The notes beneath the pieces are model-generated. The model had not been told where the DNA came from and searched no databases. It saw nothing but the letters and a program-made list of their open reading frames with translations. Positions 1 through 10,150 of a DNA stretch of 64,000 bases are shown piece by piece; position 1 is the stretch's first letter, and each line of letters begins with the position of its first letter. Location: assembly GCA_018842655.1 (NCBI GenBank), contig JAGTWN010000004.1, positions 868,001-932,000 on the forward strand, written 5' to 3'. This DNA is from Candidatus Pantoea haifensis. GTDB taxonomy: Bacteria; Pseudomonadota; Gammaproteobacteria; Enterobacterales; Enterobacteriaceae. A program made the translations under genes and the position numbers.

Positions 1-325
1 GATGGCAAAGCCGGGTTAATGACAAACGCGCCAGTTGGTAAGCTTGAATACGAAATAATCGGTCACGATCGCTATTTCCCATCTCTTGCACTAAACGGTG
101 ATGAAGTTTGCCCATGGCATGTAAATAGCTGTGATCGTCCCCGTTGAGCTGGCAGATCTCTGCCATATCCAGGCAGGTATCGTTGAACTGACGTAATTGC
201 TGAATGGAACAGTCGGCGCGGTCAAGTTTTGCCTGCGCCATATAAAAATCGACGGTAATGTCACGCACTGAAAATTTATATTCATCGATTTTATGCTGTA
301 GCCAGGCAGAGACAGAAAGCGTCAT
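1..325 (-). CDS. Hypothetical protein, 3' end off the window, Fur-box promoter
   Basis: The reading frame stays open on the minus strand from an ATG at 323-325 to the window edge (108 codons, no stop), so the gene is truncated only by the window. The product is soluble-looking, starts MTLSVSAWLQHKIDEY, and has many His and Cys residues (LHAMGKLHHRL). I do not recognise the family. It is divergent from sufA, and a near-palindromic Fur box lies 18 bp upstream of the ATG, so iron-repressed expression is inferred. It is neither YdiH nor MenI, which sit upstream of suf in E. coli. Confidence 0.6.
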   Translation of the reverse strand, partial: MTLSVSAWLQHKIDEYKFSVRDITVDFYMAQAKLDRADCSIQQLRQFNDTCLDMAEICQLNGDDHSYLHAMGKLHHRLVQEMGNSDRDRLFRIQAYQLARLSLTRLCH

Positions 326-342
326 AGTGCCACCCCGAACGT

Positions 343-365
343 GAATGATAATAATTATCATATTC
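343..365. promoter_or_regulatory. Putative Fur box
   Basis: This AT-rich near-palindrome has the core TGATAATAATTATCA, matching the GATAAT-type hexamer arrays bound by the ferric uptake regulator. It sits just upstream of the minus-strand gene ending at 325. It is about 350 bp from sufA, so direct control of suf is less certain. Confidence 0.7.
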
Positions 366-715
366 AACTGGGCGCGGAATGCAATTACTCAGGCAGAAAA
401 AATTTATTGATTTACATCGCCTGTTAATAAAATCGGAAATAACAATCTGTTTACATCGCAGAAAGGCGTAACCTATCAATAACCCTGTTATACAAAAGTG
501 ATGAAATGCAATTTCACTATTTATTAACAAGTTACATTGCATATCTTCACTTTTACTCTCTCACCGCAAAGTGAGTTGAAGAGACTATGCTTAATAAAGC
601 AGCGATTAAAAACAGCACAAGATGATTATCCCTGCAAAACAAGAGGTTGAAGTGATCGACCAGATCACTACCATAGGGGATAGCCTGAAAAGGTCCGGAC
701 TCAAGAGGTACTAAC
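366..715 (+). promoter_or_regulatory. suf operon upstream region
   Basis: This 350-bp AT-rich stretch before sufA has no credible ORF. In E. coli the equivalent region binds IscR, Fur, OxyR and IHF far upstream of the start, and its length and AT content here fit such a long control region. I did not assign individual sites. A ribosome-binding site AAGAGGT lies a few bases before the sufA ATG. Confidence 0.5.
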
Positions 716-1090
716 ATGGCATCTGTTAATGCAGACTCTTTCTCACCTGACGACTTTGTCTGGAAAGGGCTGACGCTGACTGAAACCGCAGCGAAACAAA
801 TTCTCAATCTGGCCGCACAAGACCCTGAAGTCAAGGGACTGCGACTGAGCGTGAAACAATCCGGCTGTGCCGGTTTTGGTTACGTCATGGATCTGGTGAA
901 GCAGCCAGAGGATGACGATCTGCAGTTCTCGTTCCATGGCGCAACGCTGTTTGTGCCGCTTCAGGCCATGCCGTTTGTCGATGGCACCGAAGTGGATTAC
1001 GTCCGCGAAGGCCTGAATCAGATCTTTAAATTCAATAACCCTAAAGCTCAGCACGCCTGCGGGTGTGGTGAAAGCTTTGGCGTCGAGTAA
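716..1090 (+). CDS. sufA: SufA, A-type Fe-S carrier
   Basis: SufA is an A-type scaffold or carrier that receives clusters from SufBCD and passes them to apoproteins in the cytosol. The 124-residue product has the three family cysteines: Cys51 in SGCAGF, and Cys115 and Cys117 in the C-terminal CGCGESF motif. The ATG at 716 follows an AAGAGGT ribosome-binding site. It is the first gene of sufABCDSE, with sufB 7 bp downstream. Length and motifs are those of enterobacterial SufA. IscA is the alternative, but the suf context settles it. Confidence 0.97.
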   Translation: MASVNADSFSPDDFVWKGLTLTETAAKQILNLAAQDPEVKGLRLSVKQSGCAGFGYVMDLVKQPEDDDLQFSFHGATLFVPLQAMPFVDGTEVDYVREGLNQIFKFNNPKAQHACGCGESFGVE

Positions 1091-1097
1091 GTGAAAT

Positions 1098-2590
1098 ATG
1101 TCACGACACAGCGAAGCATCTGAAGATGTACAAATGTGGGAAGGCAAGCTCAATTACAAAGAGGGCTTCTTTACCCAATTGCAAACCGAAGAGTTTGCTC
1201 ACGGTATCAACGAAGATGTGGTGCGAGCCATTTCAGCTAAGCGTAACGAACCAGAGTGGATGCTGGAGTTTCGTCTCAAAGCTTTCCGTGCCTGGCTTGA
1301 AATGGAAGAGCCGCACTGGCTGAAAGCGCACTACGAGAAACTCGATTATCAGGATTACAGCTATTACTCAGCGCCGTCCTGCGGCAACTGTGACGATAGC
1401 TGCGCCTCAGAACCGGGCGCAACGCAGGCATCAGGCAGTACGCCAGCCAGCGACTATCTGACGCAGGAAGTTGAGAACGCGTTTAATCAGCTGGGTGTTC
1501 CGGTGCGTGAAGGCAGAGAAGTGGCCGTTGATGCCATTTTTGACTCCGTCTCCGTGGCCACTACTTATCGCGGCAAGCTGGCAGAGCAGGGCATTATTTT
1601 CTGCTCGTTCGGCGAAGCGATTCAGGAACATCCTGAGCTGGTGAAACAATATTTGGGCACCGTGGTGCCGGCGAATGACAACTTCTTTGCTGCGCTGAAC
1701 TCAGCGGTCGCCTCTGACGGCACCTTTGTCTATATCCCGAAAGGGTGCGCTGCCCGATGGAACTGTCGACCTATTTCCGTATTAATGCGGCAAAAACGGG
1801 TCAGTTCGAACGCACGATCCTGATTGCAGACGAAGACAGCTATGTCAGCTATATCGAAGGGTGTTCCGCGCCAGTGCGTGATACCTATCAGCTGCACGCC
1901 GCTGTGGTTGAAGTCATCATCCATAAAAATGCGGAAGTAAAATACTCAACCGTACAGAACTGGTTCCCTGGTGGCGAAGGCGAAGGCGGTATCCTTAATT
2001 TCGTTACCAAGCGCGCACTGTGCGAAGGCGACCACAGCAAAATGTCGTGGACGCAGTCGGAAACCGGTTCGGCAATCACCTGGAAGTACCCAAGCTGCAT
2101 CCTGCGTGGTGACTACTCAGTCGGTGAGTTCTACTCCGTGGCGTTAACCAGCGGCCATCAGCAGGCAGATACCGGGACCAAGATGATCCACATTGGTAAA
2201 AACACCAAGTCGACCATCATCTCTAAAGGCATTTCGGCCGGTAAGAGCCAGAATACCTATCGCGGCCTGGTTAAAATTATGCCAACGGCGACCAATGCGC
2301 GTAACTTCACGCAGTGTGACTCAATGTTGATTGGTCCGGATTGTGGCGCACATACCTTCCCGTATGTGGAAACACGTAACAATACTGCTCAGCTGGAGCA
2401 CGAAGCGACGACCTCGCGTATCGGTGAAGATCAGATGTTCTATTGTCTGCAGCGCGGTATCAGCGAGGAAGATGCGATTTCAATGATCGTGAACGGCTTC
2501 TGTAAAGATGTATTCTCTGAGCTGCCACTGGAATTCGCTGTGGAAGCACAAAAACTGTTAGCTATCAGCCTTGAGCACAGTGTGGGCTGA
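1098..2590 (+). CDS. sufB: SufB, Fe-S scaffold (one-base frameshift in sequence)
   Basis: SufB is the scaffold subunit of SufBC2D on which clusters are built. The frame opens at 1098 and breaks near 1743-1745, where the family sequence [11 protein letters not shown] needs GGGG but the window has GGG. It resumes in the next frame and runs to 2590. Restoring one G gives 497 codons, about the E. coli length. A run of conserved residues continues on both sides of the break ([16 protein letters not shown], then [13 protein letters not shown]), so the gene is probably intact in the organism. Downstream are sufC and sufD. Confidence 0.93.
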
Positions 2591-2632
2591 TGCCGTCACA
2601 CGCGTTGCCGGAAGCAATGTGAAGGATTAAGT

Positions 2633-3379
2633 ATGTTAAGTATTAAAGATTTACAGGTCAGCGTTGAAGACAAAGCCATTTTGCGTGGTTTGAATCTCGA
2701 AATTAAACCGGGTGAAGTGCATGCAATCATGGGCCCGAACGGCTCAGGTAAAAGTACCCTGTCAGCAACGCTGGCGGGCCGTGAAGATTATGAAGTGACT
2801 GGCGGTTCCATAACCTTTAAGGGCAAAGATCTGCTGGAACTGGAGCCGGAAGAACGTGCTGGCGAAGGTATCTTTATGGCCTTCCAGTATCCGGTTGAGA
2901 TCCCAGGCGTCAGTAACCAGTTTTTCCTGCAGACCTCTGTTAATGCGGTGCGTAAATATCGCGAACAAGAAGAGTTAGATCGCTTCGACTTCCAGGATTT
3001 TATCGAAGATAAAATTCATCTGCTGAAAATGCCAGAAGATCTGTTGACTCGCTCGGTGAACGTCGGCTTCTCTGGTGGTGAGAAGAAGCGTAACGATATT
3101 CTGCAGATGGCGGCGCTGGAGCCTGAACTGTGCATTCTTGATGAAACTGACTCCGGTCTCGATATCGATGCGCTGAAAATTGTGGCTAATGGCGTGAACA
3201 GCCTGCGCGATGAGAAGCGTGCTTTTGTTATCGTCACGCACTATCAACGTATTCTGGACTACATCAAGCCAGACTTTGTGCACGTTCTGTATCAGGGTAA
3301 AATTGTTAAATCTGGCGACTTTTCGCTGGTGAAACAGCTGGAGGAGCAAGGTTATGGCTGGCTTACCGACGAAGAGTGA
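2633..3379 (+). CDS. sufC: SufC, Fe-S assembly ATPase
   Basis: SufC is an ABC-type ATPase that drives cluster assembly on SufB-SufD and is not a membrane transporter. The 248-residue protein has Walker [10 protein letters not shown] near residue 34, an ABC signature [10 protein letters not shown] and Walker [14 protein letters not shown], where the atypical DETDSGLD is typical of SufC. The start at 2633 has an upstream AAGGATTAAGT region. Its 3' end overlaps sufD by 26 bp, which suggests translational coupling. Confidence 0.97.
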   Translation: MLSIKDLQVSVEDKAILRGLNLEIKPGEVHAIMGPNGSGKSTLSATLAGREDYEVTGGSITFKGKDLLELEPEERAGEGIFMAFQYPVEIPGVSNQFFLQTSVNAVRKYREQEELDRFDFQDFIEDKIHLLKMPEDLLTRSVNVGFSGGEKKRNDILQMAALEPELCILDETDSGLDIDALKIVANGVNSLRDEKRAFVIVTHYQRILDYIKPDFVHVLYQGKIVKSGDFSLVKQLEEQGYGWLTDEE

Positions 3380-4631
3380 TAGTGCGCTGCAACAGTGGCA
3401 CCATTTGTTTGAATCACGCGGTGAGGTTCGCTCACTGCAGGCTCAACAGCACTGGCAGCAACTGATGCGCCTGGGCTTGCCGACCCGCAAGCATGAAAAC
3501 TGGAAGTACACGCCGCTCGACACGCTGTTAGCGCAACAGTTTGTGCTGCCGCAGGATCAGGATATTTCAGCTGAGCAGGTTGAAGCCATGGCGCTGCCGT
3601 TAGATGCGGTGCGTCTGGTGTTTGTTGATGGCCGCTATCAGCCCTCGCTGAGCGCCGCTGACACAGACTTGTTTGATATCCAGCACAGCCTGGCGGCAGA
3701 GCGTCGCCCTTTGCCTGCGCCGGTTCAGCCTGAAGTCTTTTTGCATCTGACGGAAAGCCTGGCAGAAGAAGTCACCATGATTCATCTGGCGCGTGGCAAA
3801 GCGGCAGCGCGTCCACTCTATCTGCTGCATATTACCCGCGGCCAGGATGCGGGGATGAATACGGTTCATCATCGTCATCATGTGCAGCTGGAAGAGAGCG
3901 CGGAAGCTGAGGTCATTGAGCATTACGTCACTCTGAACGCATCAGCGCATTTCACGGGTGCTCGCGTAACGTTCAACGTGGCTGATAATGCCCGTTTGAG
4001 GCACACCAAGCTGGCGTTTGAGAGCAGCGAAAGTTATCACTTTGCCCATAACGACATGGTTATTGGTCGTGATGCGCAGGTAAGCAGCACCAGCTTCTTG
4101 CTGGGCGCAGGCCTGACGCGCCATAACACCAGTACGCAGCTGAACGGTGAAAATACCCAACTGGCTATTAACAGTCTGGTTCTGCCAGTGAAACAGGAAG
4201 TGGCGGATACACGCACCTACCTGGAGCACAACAAAGGGTATTGCCTGAGCCGTCAAATGCATAAAACCATCGTGCGTGATAAAGGACGCGCGGTGTTTAA
4301 CGGCCACATTAAAGTGGCGCAGCATGCATTGAAAACTGACGGACAGATGACCAACAACAACCTGTTGCTGGGCCGACTGGCTGAAGTGGATACCAAGCCG
4401 CAGCTTGAAATTTACGCTGACGATGTAAAATGTAGTCACGGCGCGACCGTTGGCCGCATTGATGACGAACAGATGTTCTACCTGCGTTCGCGCGGTATCG
4501 AACAGGATGCTGCACAGACCATGATTATTCATGCTTTTGCAGCTGAACTTACTGAAACACTGGAAAACGACGTGCTGCGTCAGGCCGTTCTGCAACGCAT
4601 TGCTGAACGTTTTCCCGGAGGCGACTCATGA
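3354..4631 (+). CDS. sufD: SufD, Fe-S scaffold partner
   Basis: SufD is a SufB paralogue in the SufBC2D complex and is implicated in iron acquisition for cluster assembly. The 425-residue product ends in a beta-helix-like core with [20 protein letters not shown], the conserved SufB/SufD region. The ATG overlaps the end of sufC by 26 bp, and the stop overlaps the sufS start by 4 bp (ATGA). Length matches E. coli SufD (about 423). Confidence 0.96.
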   Translation: MAGLPTKSDSALQQWHHLFESRGEVRSLQAQQHWQQLMRLGLPTRKHENWKYTPLDTLLAQQFVLPQDQDISAEQVEAMALPLDAVRLVFVDGRYQPSLSAADTDLFDIQHSLAAERRPLPAPVQPEVFLHLTESLAEEVTMIHLARGKAAARPLYLLHITRGQDAGMNTVHHRHHVQLEESAEAEVIEHYVTLNASAHFTGARVTFNVADNARLRHTKLAFESSESYHFAHNDMVIGRDAQVSSTSFLLGAGLTRHNTSTQLNGENTQLAINSLVLPVKQEVADTRTYLEHNKGYCLSRQMHKTIVRDKGRAVFNGHIKVAQHALKTDGQMTNNNLLLGRLAEVDTKPQLEIYADDVKCSHGATVGRIDDEQMFYLRSRGIEQDAAQTMIIHAFAAELTETLENDVLRQAVLQRIAERFPGGDS

Positions 4632-5854
4632 CAGACTTCGATCTCGAACGAATCAGGGCAGATTTTCCAATCCTGAAGCGTGAGGTCAACGGTCATCCGC
4701 TGGCCTACCTGGATAGCGCGGCCAGCGCCCAACGCCCGCTGTCGGTTATCAACGCCGAAAGCCATTTTTATCAGCACGGCTACGCAGCCGTGCACCGCGG
4801 TATCCATACGCTGAGTGCGCAGGCGACCAGTGATATGGAGAACGTTCGCGATCAGGCGGCGCGTTTTCTCAATGCGTCATCTCCTGAAGAAATTGTGTTC
4901 GTTAAGGGCACAACGGAAGGGATTAATCTGGTTGCGAATAGCTGGGGCGGGAGTCAGTTACAGCCCGGCGATAATCTGATCATCACCGAGATGGAGCATC
5001 ACGCTAACATCGTGCCATGGCAGATGGTGGCAGCGCGTACCGGTGCGGAAATCCGCGTACTGCCATTAACCGATAACGGTGAACTGGCGCTGGAAAAGCT
5101 GGCTGGCTTGATTGACAGCCGGAGTCGTTTGCTGGCAGTCACCCATGTCTCTAACGTGCTCGGTACAATCAACCCGGTGAAGGCGATTGTCGCGCAGGCT
5201 AAAGCCGCGGGTCTCGTGACGCTGATTGATGGCGCACAGGCCGTCATGCACGATAAAGTTGATGTGCAGGATATTGGCTGCGACTTTTATGTCTTCTCAG
5301 GGCATAAGCTCTATGGCCCTACCGGCACCGGTGTGTTGTACGGTCGTAAAGCTTTGCTTGATGACATGCCGCCCTGGGAAGGTGGTGGTTCGATGATCGG
5401 CACGGTGGAGTTGCCTACAGGCACTACGTGGAACACGTCGCCGTGGCGTTTCGAAGCGGGCACCCCGAACACGGGCGGAATTATCGGTCTGGGCGCCGCG
5501 CTGGCCTATGTCCAGGCGTTGGGGTTAAAAACGATTCATCAACGTGAACGTGATTTGATGCGCTATGCCCTGGATAAACTGGCCTCAGTGCCTGATATAC
5601 AGATTTATGGCCCGGAAAATCGTACTGGCGTTATCGCGTTTAATCTCGGTAAGCATCATGCTTTTGATGTCGGCAGTTTCCTCGATCAATACGGTATCGC
5701 TATTCGCACCGGCCATCACTGTGCGATGCCGCTGATGCGCCGCTATGCTGTACCTGCCATGTGTCGCGCCTCATTTGCTTTTTATAACAGCGAAGAGGAA
5801 GCCGATCGGCTGGCAGCAGGACTGACGCGTATTCATCGACTGCTGGGTGGTTGA
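4628..5854 (+). CDS. sufS: SufS, cysteine desulfurase
   Basis: SufS is a PLP-dependent enzyme that takes sulfur from cysteine and passes it as persulfide to SufE. The 408-residue protein has the PLP lysine Lys227 in [11 protein letters not shown] and the catalytic Cys365 in RTGHHCAMP, which places it in the class II SufS/CsdA group. The start overlaps sufD by 4 bp and sufE follows 21 bp downstream. CsdA is the only close alternative, and the operon excludes it. Confidence 0.97.
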   Translation: MTDFDLERIRADFPILKREVNGHPLAYLDSAASAQRPLSVINAESHFYQHGYAAVHRGIHTLSAQATSDMENVRDQAARFLNASSPEEIVFVKGTTEGINLVANSWGGSQLQPGDNLIITEMEHHANIVPWQMVAARTGAEIRVLPLTDNGELALEKLAGLIDSRSRLLAVTHVSNVLGTINPVKAIVAQAKAAGLVTLIDGAQAVMHDKVDVQDIGCDFYVFSGHKLYGPTGTGVLYGRKALLDDMPPWEGGGSMIGTVELPTGTTWNTSPWRFEAGTPNTGGIIGLGAALAYVQALGLKTIHQRERDLMRYALDKLASVPDIQIYGPENRTGVIAFNLGKHHAFDVGSFLDQYGIAIRTGHHCAMPLMRRYAVPAMCRASFAFYNSEEEADRLAAGLTRIHRLLGG

Positions 5855-5875
5855 GCTGAATAAACGGAGTAACTG

Positions 5876-6292
5876 ATGGCAAATTTGCCAGAAAAAGAGA
5901 AGTTGGTGCGCAACTTTAATCGTTGCGCCAACTGGGAAGAGAAGTACCTTTACATCATTGAGTTGGGTTCAAAACTTCCAGAATCCTCTGAAAGCTTGCA
6001 TCAGCCTGAGAACGTCATTTCTGGCTGTCAAAGTCAGGTCTGGATCAAAATGACCCCGCAGGCGGACGGCACTATCGCCTTTGAAGGTGACAGTGATGCA
6101 GCCATCGTTAAAGGCTTGATTGCCGTAGTGTTTAGCCTGTATCAGCACCTTTCTGCGGCCGATATCGTTGCGCTTGATGTGCGTCACTGGTTCAGTGAGC
6201 TGGCATTAATGCAGCATCTTACGCCGACGCGCTCGCAGGGGCTTGAGGCGATGATTCGGTCTATTCGCCATACCGCTCAGCACCTCTCCTGA
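5876..6292 (+). CDS. sufE: SufE, sulfur acceptor for SufS
   Basis: SufE accepts persulfide sulfur from SufS and hands it to SufB. The 138-residue product has the acceptor Cys51 in [10 protein letters not shown]. The ATG follows an ACGGAGTAACTG ribosome-binding site. It is the last gene of the suf operon, closed by a strong hairpin terminator. Confidence 0.97.
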   Translation: MANLPEKEKLVRNFNRCANWEEKYLYIIELGSKLPESSESLHQPENVISGCQSQVWIKMTPQADGTIAFEGDSDAAIVKGLIAVVFSLYQHLSAADIVALDVRHWFSELALMQHLTPTRSQGLEAMIRSIRHTAQHLS

Positions 6293-6303
6293 GCTAAACT
6301 CAA

Positions 6304-6330
6304 CAGACGCCAGCCGGCGTCTGTTTTTTT
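6304..6330 (+). terminator. suf operon terminator
   Basis: A perfect 8-bp stem CAGACGCC/GGCGTCTG with an AGCC loop is followed by seven T. It lies directly after sufE, so ldtE is probably transcribed separately or by read-through. Confidence 0.9.
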
Positions 6331-6348
6331 ATCTGATGAGAAAATTGC

Positions 6349-7383
6349 ATGAAACCTGCTTTACGTTTAGCCGGTGCATTGCTGCTGACCTGTTTTGGGC
6401 TCTCTGCATCCACATTTGCCACGGAATATCCTTTACCACCGCCTGACAGTCGCCTGATTGGTGAAAACATCCTGACCCAGGTTCCTGATAACAAACACCC
6501 CCTTGAAGATATCGCCTCTCACTATAAAGTTGGCCTGCTGGGAATGCTGGAAGCGAACCCCGGCACCGATCCCTGGCTGCCGAAAGCGGGTACGCAACTC
6601 ACTGTCCCGCTGCAAATGATCCTGCCTGATACGCCGCGTGAAGGGATTGTCGTAAACCTGGCGGAGCTGCGCCTCTATTACTATCCCAAAGGCGAAGAGA
6701 AGGTCATCGTCTATCCCATTGGCATTGGTCAGTTAGGCGCGGCAACGCCCGTAATGGTGACCAGCATCAGTCAAAAAATCCCTAATCCAACCTGGACACC
6801 TACAGCGAATATCCGCAAGCGTTACGCAAAAGAGGGCGTCACACTGCCTGCGGTGGTGCCAGCAGGTCCTGATAACCCTATGGGTCTGTTTGCGCTACGC
6901 CTGGCACGCGGAACGGGCCAGTATTTGATTCACGGCACTAATGCCAAATTTGGTATCGGTATGCGTGTAAGTTCTGGCTGTATCCGGCTGCGCACAGAAG
7001 ATATTGAAGCACTGTTTGCTCGCGTGCCGAAAGGAACGCGAGTGCAGATCATCAATCAGCCCGTGAAATACGCCGTTGAGCCGGACGGCAAGCGTTACGT
7101 GGAGGTGCATCAGCCTCTTTCGCGCACCGACAAAGACGATCCGCAAACCATGCCAATTGCCTTAAATGCAGAGATGAAAACGTTTTTGAAAAGCGACAAG
7201 AGCGATACAGCCCTGATTAAAGAGGCTTTAGCGCGTCGTTCAGGCATGCCCGTGCTGGTAAGCAGTGGAGAGCCCGTTAATCACGATACGCCGCTGCCAG
7301 CTGTGCTACAAGCGCCACAGCAAGCACAAGGACAAACGATCGGTGAAGCGATGGGAGAAACAACAACTTTATCGCCGCAGTAG
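6349..7383 (+). CDS. ldtE: L,D-transpeptidase (LdtE/YnhG-like)
   Basis: This periplasmic enzyme forms 3-3 meso-diaminopimelate cross-links in peptidoglycan. The 344-residue product has a Sec signal peptide (MKPALRLAGALLLTCFGL...STFA), a LysM-like segment (VPDNKHPLEDIASHYKVGL) around residues 45-90, and the YkuD catalytic core with HGTNAKFGIGMRVSSGCIRL carrying the active His and Cys. It lies between sufE and lpp, as ynhG (ldtE) does in E. coli, which favours LdtE over the Braun-lipoprotein-linking paralogues. Confidence 0.93.
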   Translation: MKPALRLAGALLLTCFGLSASTFATEYPLPPPDSRLIGENILTQVPDNKHPLEDIASHYKVGLLGMLEANPGTDPWLPKAGTQLTVPLQMILPDTPREGIVVNLAELRLYYYPKGEEKVIVYPIGIGQLGAATPVMVTSISQKIPNPTWTPTANIRKRYAKEGVTLPAVVPAGPDNPMGLFALRLARGTGQYLIHGTNAKFGIGMRVSSGCIRLRTEDIEALFARVPKGTRVQIINQPVKYAVEPDGKRYVEVHQPLSRTDKDDPQTMPIALNAEMKTFLKSDKSDTALIKEALARRSGMPVLVSSGEPVNHDTPLPAVLQAPQQAQGQTIGEAMGETTTLSPQ

Positions 7384-7417
7384 CGACAACGCCACGGAAG
7401 GCATGATAAACAAAGGC

Positions 7418-7448
7418 AAAAAAATGGCGCCACATGGGCGCCATTTTT
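7418..7448 (-). terminator. lpp terminator
   Basis: An 8-bp stem ATGGCGCC/GGCGCCAT is flanked by A7 and T5 tracts, so it can work in both directions between convergent ldtE and lpp. Confidence 0.88.
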
Positions 7449-7460
7449 AAACCAGAACTC

Positions 7461-7700
<240 letters not shown>

Positions 7701-7952
7701 TTATACCCTCTAGATTGAGTTAATCTCCATGTAGCGTTACAAGTATTACACAAAGCTTTTTAAGTTGAGAATAAATTTTTGATAAGAAGATGCTTAAACG
7801 TGTTCGTTCGCTCAAAGAAACAGCGAATCGCAGAAGATGATAAAAAAATTTAGCGAAAACAGAGAGATTTAATCGGATTAACCTTAATTTAAAGGGAATT
7901 TGAATAGTTAATTTCGATTGGAATTTTTCTGAATTTGTATTAAGTGTGAAAT

Positions 7953-7980
7953 AAAAAAAGCGCCTAAATAAGGCGCTTTA
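7953..7980 (-). terminator. pykF terminator
   Basis: A stem AAAGCGCCT/AGGCGCTTT with a short loop lies just past the pykF stop. The A-tract on the plus strand gives the U-tract for minus-strand transcription. Confidence 0.85.
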
Positions 7981-8000
7981 AATAAGAAGGTTTAAAACTA

Positions 8001-9412
8001 TTATAAAACGTGTACTGACGCAGTATTTGTCGTTCCACTTGGTACTAATGCACCAGAAACTAATACGACGACATCGCCTTTTTGGCCGTAACCACTTTCC
8101 AGGGCGGCTTCTTTGCCGAGACGATAAAAATCATCGGTAGATGCAATTTCATGCACCAAACGCGTCTCAATACCTTTACTCAGAATTAACTGACGCGCTG
8201 TAGTGGCATTCGTGGTTAACGCCAGAATGGTGGCATTTGGGAAGTATTTACGCACGGCTTTAGCAGACTTACCGCCTTCGGTCGCAACCACAATCAGTGG
8301 TGCTTCCAGTTTTTCCGCTGTCTCAACGGCACCGCGGCAAACAGCTTCGGTAATGCGCAGTTTGCGAGCATCGTTCTGGCTATCAATACGCGGTTTCATT
8401 ACGCGATCGGTGCGCTCGCAGATGGTTGCCATGATGTTAACCGATTCCAGCGGATATTTGCCTTTAGCACTTTCGCCTGACAGCATAACGGCGTCTGTGC
8501 CGTCAAGAATCGCGTTAGCGACGTCGCCGGCTTCAGCGCGTGTAGGGCGGGGTTTTTGATCATTGAGTCAAGCATCTGCGTTGCGGTAATCACCACTTTG
8601 CGGGCTTTATTACACTTTTTGATCATCATCTTCTGCGCGAAGATTACTTCTTCAACCGGAATTTCAACCCCTAAATCGCCACGAGCGACCATGATGCCGT
8701 CAGAAGCATCCAGAATCTCATCGAAGTTATTCAGGCCTTCCTGGTTTTCAATCTTAGAGATGATCTGAATATGCTCGCCGCCGTGCTGTTTCAGGTGCTC
8801 ACGGATTTCCAGCACGTCAGAACGTTTACGAATGAAGGATGCCGCAACGAAATCGACGCCTTGTTCGCAACCAAAAATCAGGTCTCGCTTGTCTTTTTCA
8901 GCCAGAGCAGGCAATTGAATGGAAACACCAGGCAGGTTAACACCTTTGTTTTCACCCAGGTCACCGTTGTTCAGCACTTTACATACCACAGTGTTTTCGG
9001 TGACTTCGGTCACTTCCATGCCGATCAGGCCATCATCCACCAGAACGGTGTTACCAATTTTTAGATCAGCGGTAAAACCTGGGTAGGTCACAGCGACACG
9101 CTCACTGTTACCGATCACGCTTTGGTCGGTAGTGAAAGTGAACGTCTGGCCCGCTTTCAGAGACGCATCATTGCCGCCTTCCAGTTTCATAGTACGAATT
9201 TCAGGGCCTTTGGTGTCCAGCAAAATAGCCGCCTGACGACCGGTTTTTTCCATCACGGCACGCATATTTGTGATGCGCTGGCCATGTTCGGCATAGTCAC
9301 CGTGAGAAAAATTAAGACGCATAACATTCATGCCAGCCTCAAGCAGTTGAGTCAGCATATCTTCTGATTCGGTTTTTGGACCGATAGTACAAACGATCTT
9401 AGTCTTTTTCAT
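8001..9412 (-). CDS. pykF: Pyruvate kinase I (one-base frameshift in sequence)
   Basis: PykF converts phosphoenolpyruvate and ADP to pyruvate and ATP, and is allosterically activated by fructose-1,6-bisphosphate. The N-terminal frame ([20 protein letters not shown]) holds the barrel, including [14 protein letters not shown]. The C-terminal frame resumes at [14 protein letters not shown] and ends ...TNTASVHVL. The break is at 8550-8553, where C5 is needed ([12 protein letters not shown]) but C4 is present. With one base restored the protein is 470 aa, exactly the E. coli length. A Cra-type site lies upstream. Confidence 0.95.
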
Positions 9413-9754
9413 GACAGGTTATCTGTAAGTTGTGTTGGATGATAAAGGTCTGGATTCGATGGCACGGCATCGAAGTGAAAATTCTGATTGAAATCGAAAC
9501 GGACGGTACAAAGTAAGAATAGGTGACGAAGGCCAGACGTGCAGGGAAGTTGTGTGGTTACGTTAGTGAACCACCCTGTTGTTGTTGCGCAAATAATCTG
9601 AGTTATCGCTGTAAGCACGTGTGCGCTGAAACCTTTCAAGTGAACAACGCGGCACAGTATAGACGCTAAGTGTGCGAAAACCAATTAAAAAGCGGAGCGG
9701 TTAAGCGACGCAGATCAAGAAAAAGGGAGTTGCGCAACAGAGAAAAACAAGAAG
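9413..9754 (-). promoter_or_regulatory. pykF promoter and leader region
   Basis: This 340-bp non-coding stretch lies between pykF and the tRNA-Val cluster. It contains the putative Cra site at 9625-9640. I saw no other gene here. Confidence 0.5.
9625..9640. promoter_or_regulatory. Putative Cra (FruR) operator
   Basis: The 16-mer GCTGAAACCTTTCAAG matches the Cra consensus GCTGAAnCGnTTCAGC at nearly all positions. E. coli pykF is a known Cra-repressed glycolytic gene, so the location about 215 bp upstream of the pykF ATG is sensible. Confidence 0.7.
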
Positions 9755-9831
9755 TGGTGCGCTCTAATGGACTCGAACCATCGACCCCCACCATGTCAAG
9801 GTGGTGCTCTAACCAACTGAGCTAAGAGCGC
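9755..9831 (-). tRNA. valV: tRNA-Val (GAC)
   Basis: The 77-nt cloverleaf on the minus strand has a GCGCTCT/AGAGCGC acceptor stem, D-arm AGCTCAGTTGGTTAGAGC, anticodon loop TTGACAT (anticodon GAC, valine), T-loop GGTTCGAGTCC and an encoded CCA. It is the last of three tandem copies when transcribed. E. coli has valV-valW at this map position. Confidence 0.96.
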
Positions 9832-9841
9832 ATTTCAATAT

Positions 9842-9918
9842 TGGTGCGTCCGAGTGGACTCGAACCACCGACCCCCACCATGTCAAGGTGGTGCTCTAAC
9901 CAACTGAGCTACGGACGC
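9842..9918 (-). tRNA. tRNA-Val (GAC), variant acceptor stem
   Basis: The middle copy has the same anticodon loop TTGACAT and T-arm. Its acceptor stem is GCGTCCG/CGGACGC, and a compensating change is seen in the T-stem. CCA is encoded. Confidence 0.96.
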
Positions 9919-9921
9919 ACT

Positions 9922-9998
9922 TGGTGCGCTCTAATGGACTCGAACCATCGACCCCCACCATGTCAAGGTGGTGCTCTAACCAACTGAGCTAAGAGCGC
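9922..9998 (-). tRNA. valW: tRNA-Val (GAC)
   Basis: The first copy in the transcript is identical across the mature sequence to the copy at 9755-9831, including the acceptor stem and encoded CCA. It is separated from the middle copy by only 3 bp, so the three are processed from one precursor. Confidence 0.96.
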
Positions 9999-10150
9999 AA
10001 CACGCTGTCAGGGCGACAGCGGGGACGAATATTAACGGCAGCCTGAGAGACTGGCAAGGGGAAAAATGCTTTTTTCGTAATGACTGCTGAGCAACTGCGC
10101 TATGCGCCGTTTTTTAGCCGTTACGGGCCTTTTCAGGCCCGTTCAACCAC

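Noticed and set aside
1098-2590. sufB, tyrS, pykF and others as true pseudogenes or programmed frameshift genes
   Set aside because: Every break is a missing base in a simple run and no slippery-site motif or conserved overlap is present. tyrS is essential.
9755-9998. tRNA-Val cluster as an integration site for the stress block
   Set aside because: The block starts 17 kb away, no integrase is present and no partial tRNA duplicate was seen.
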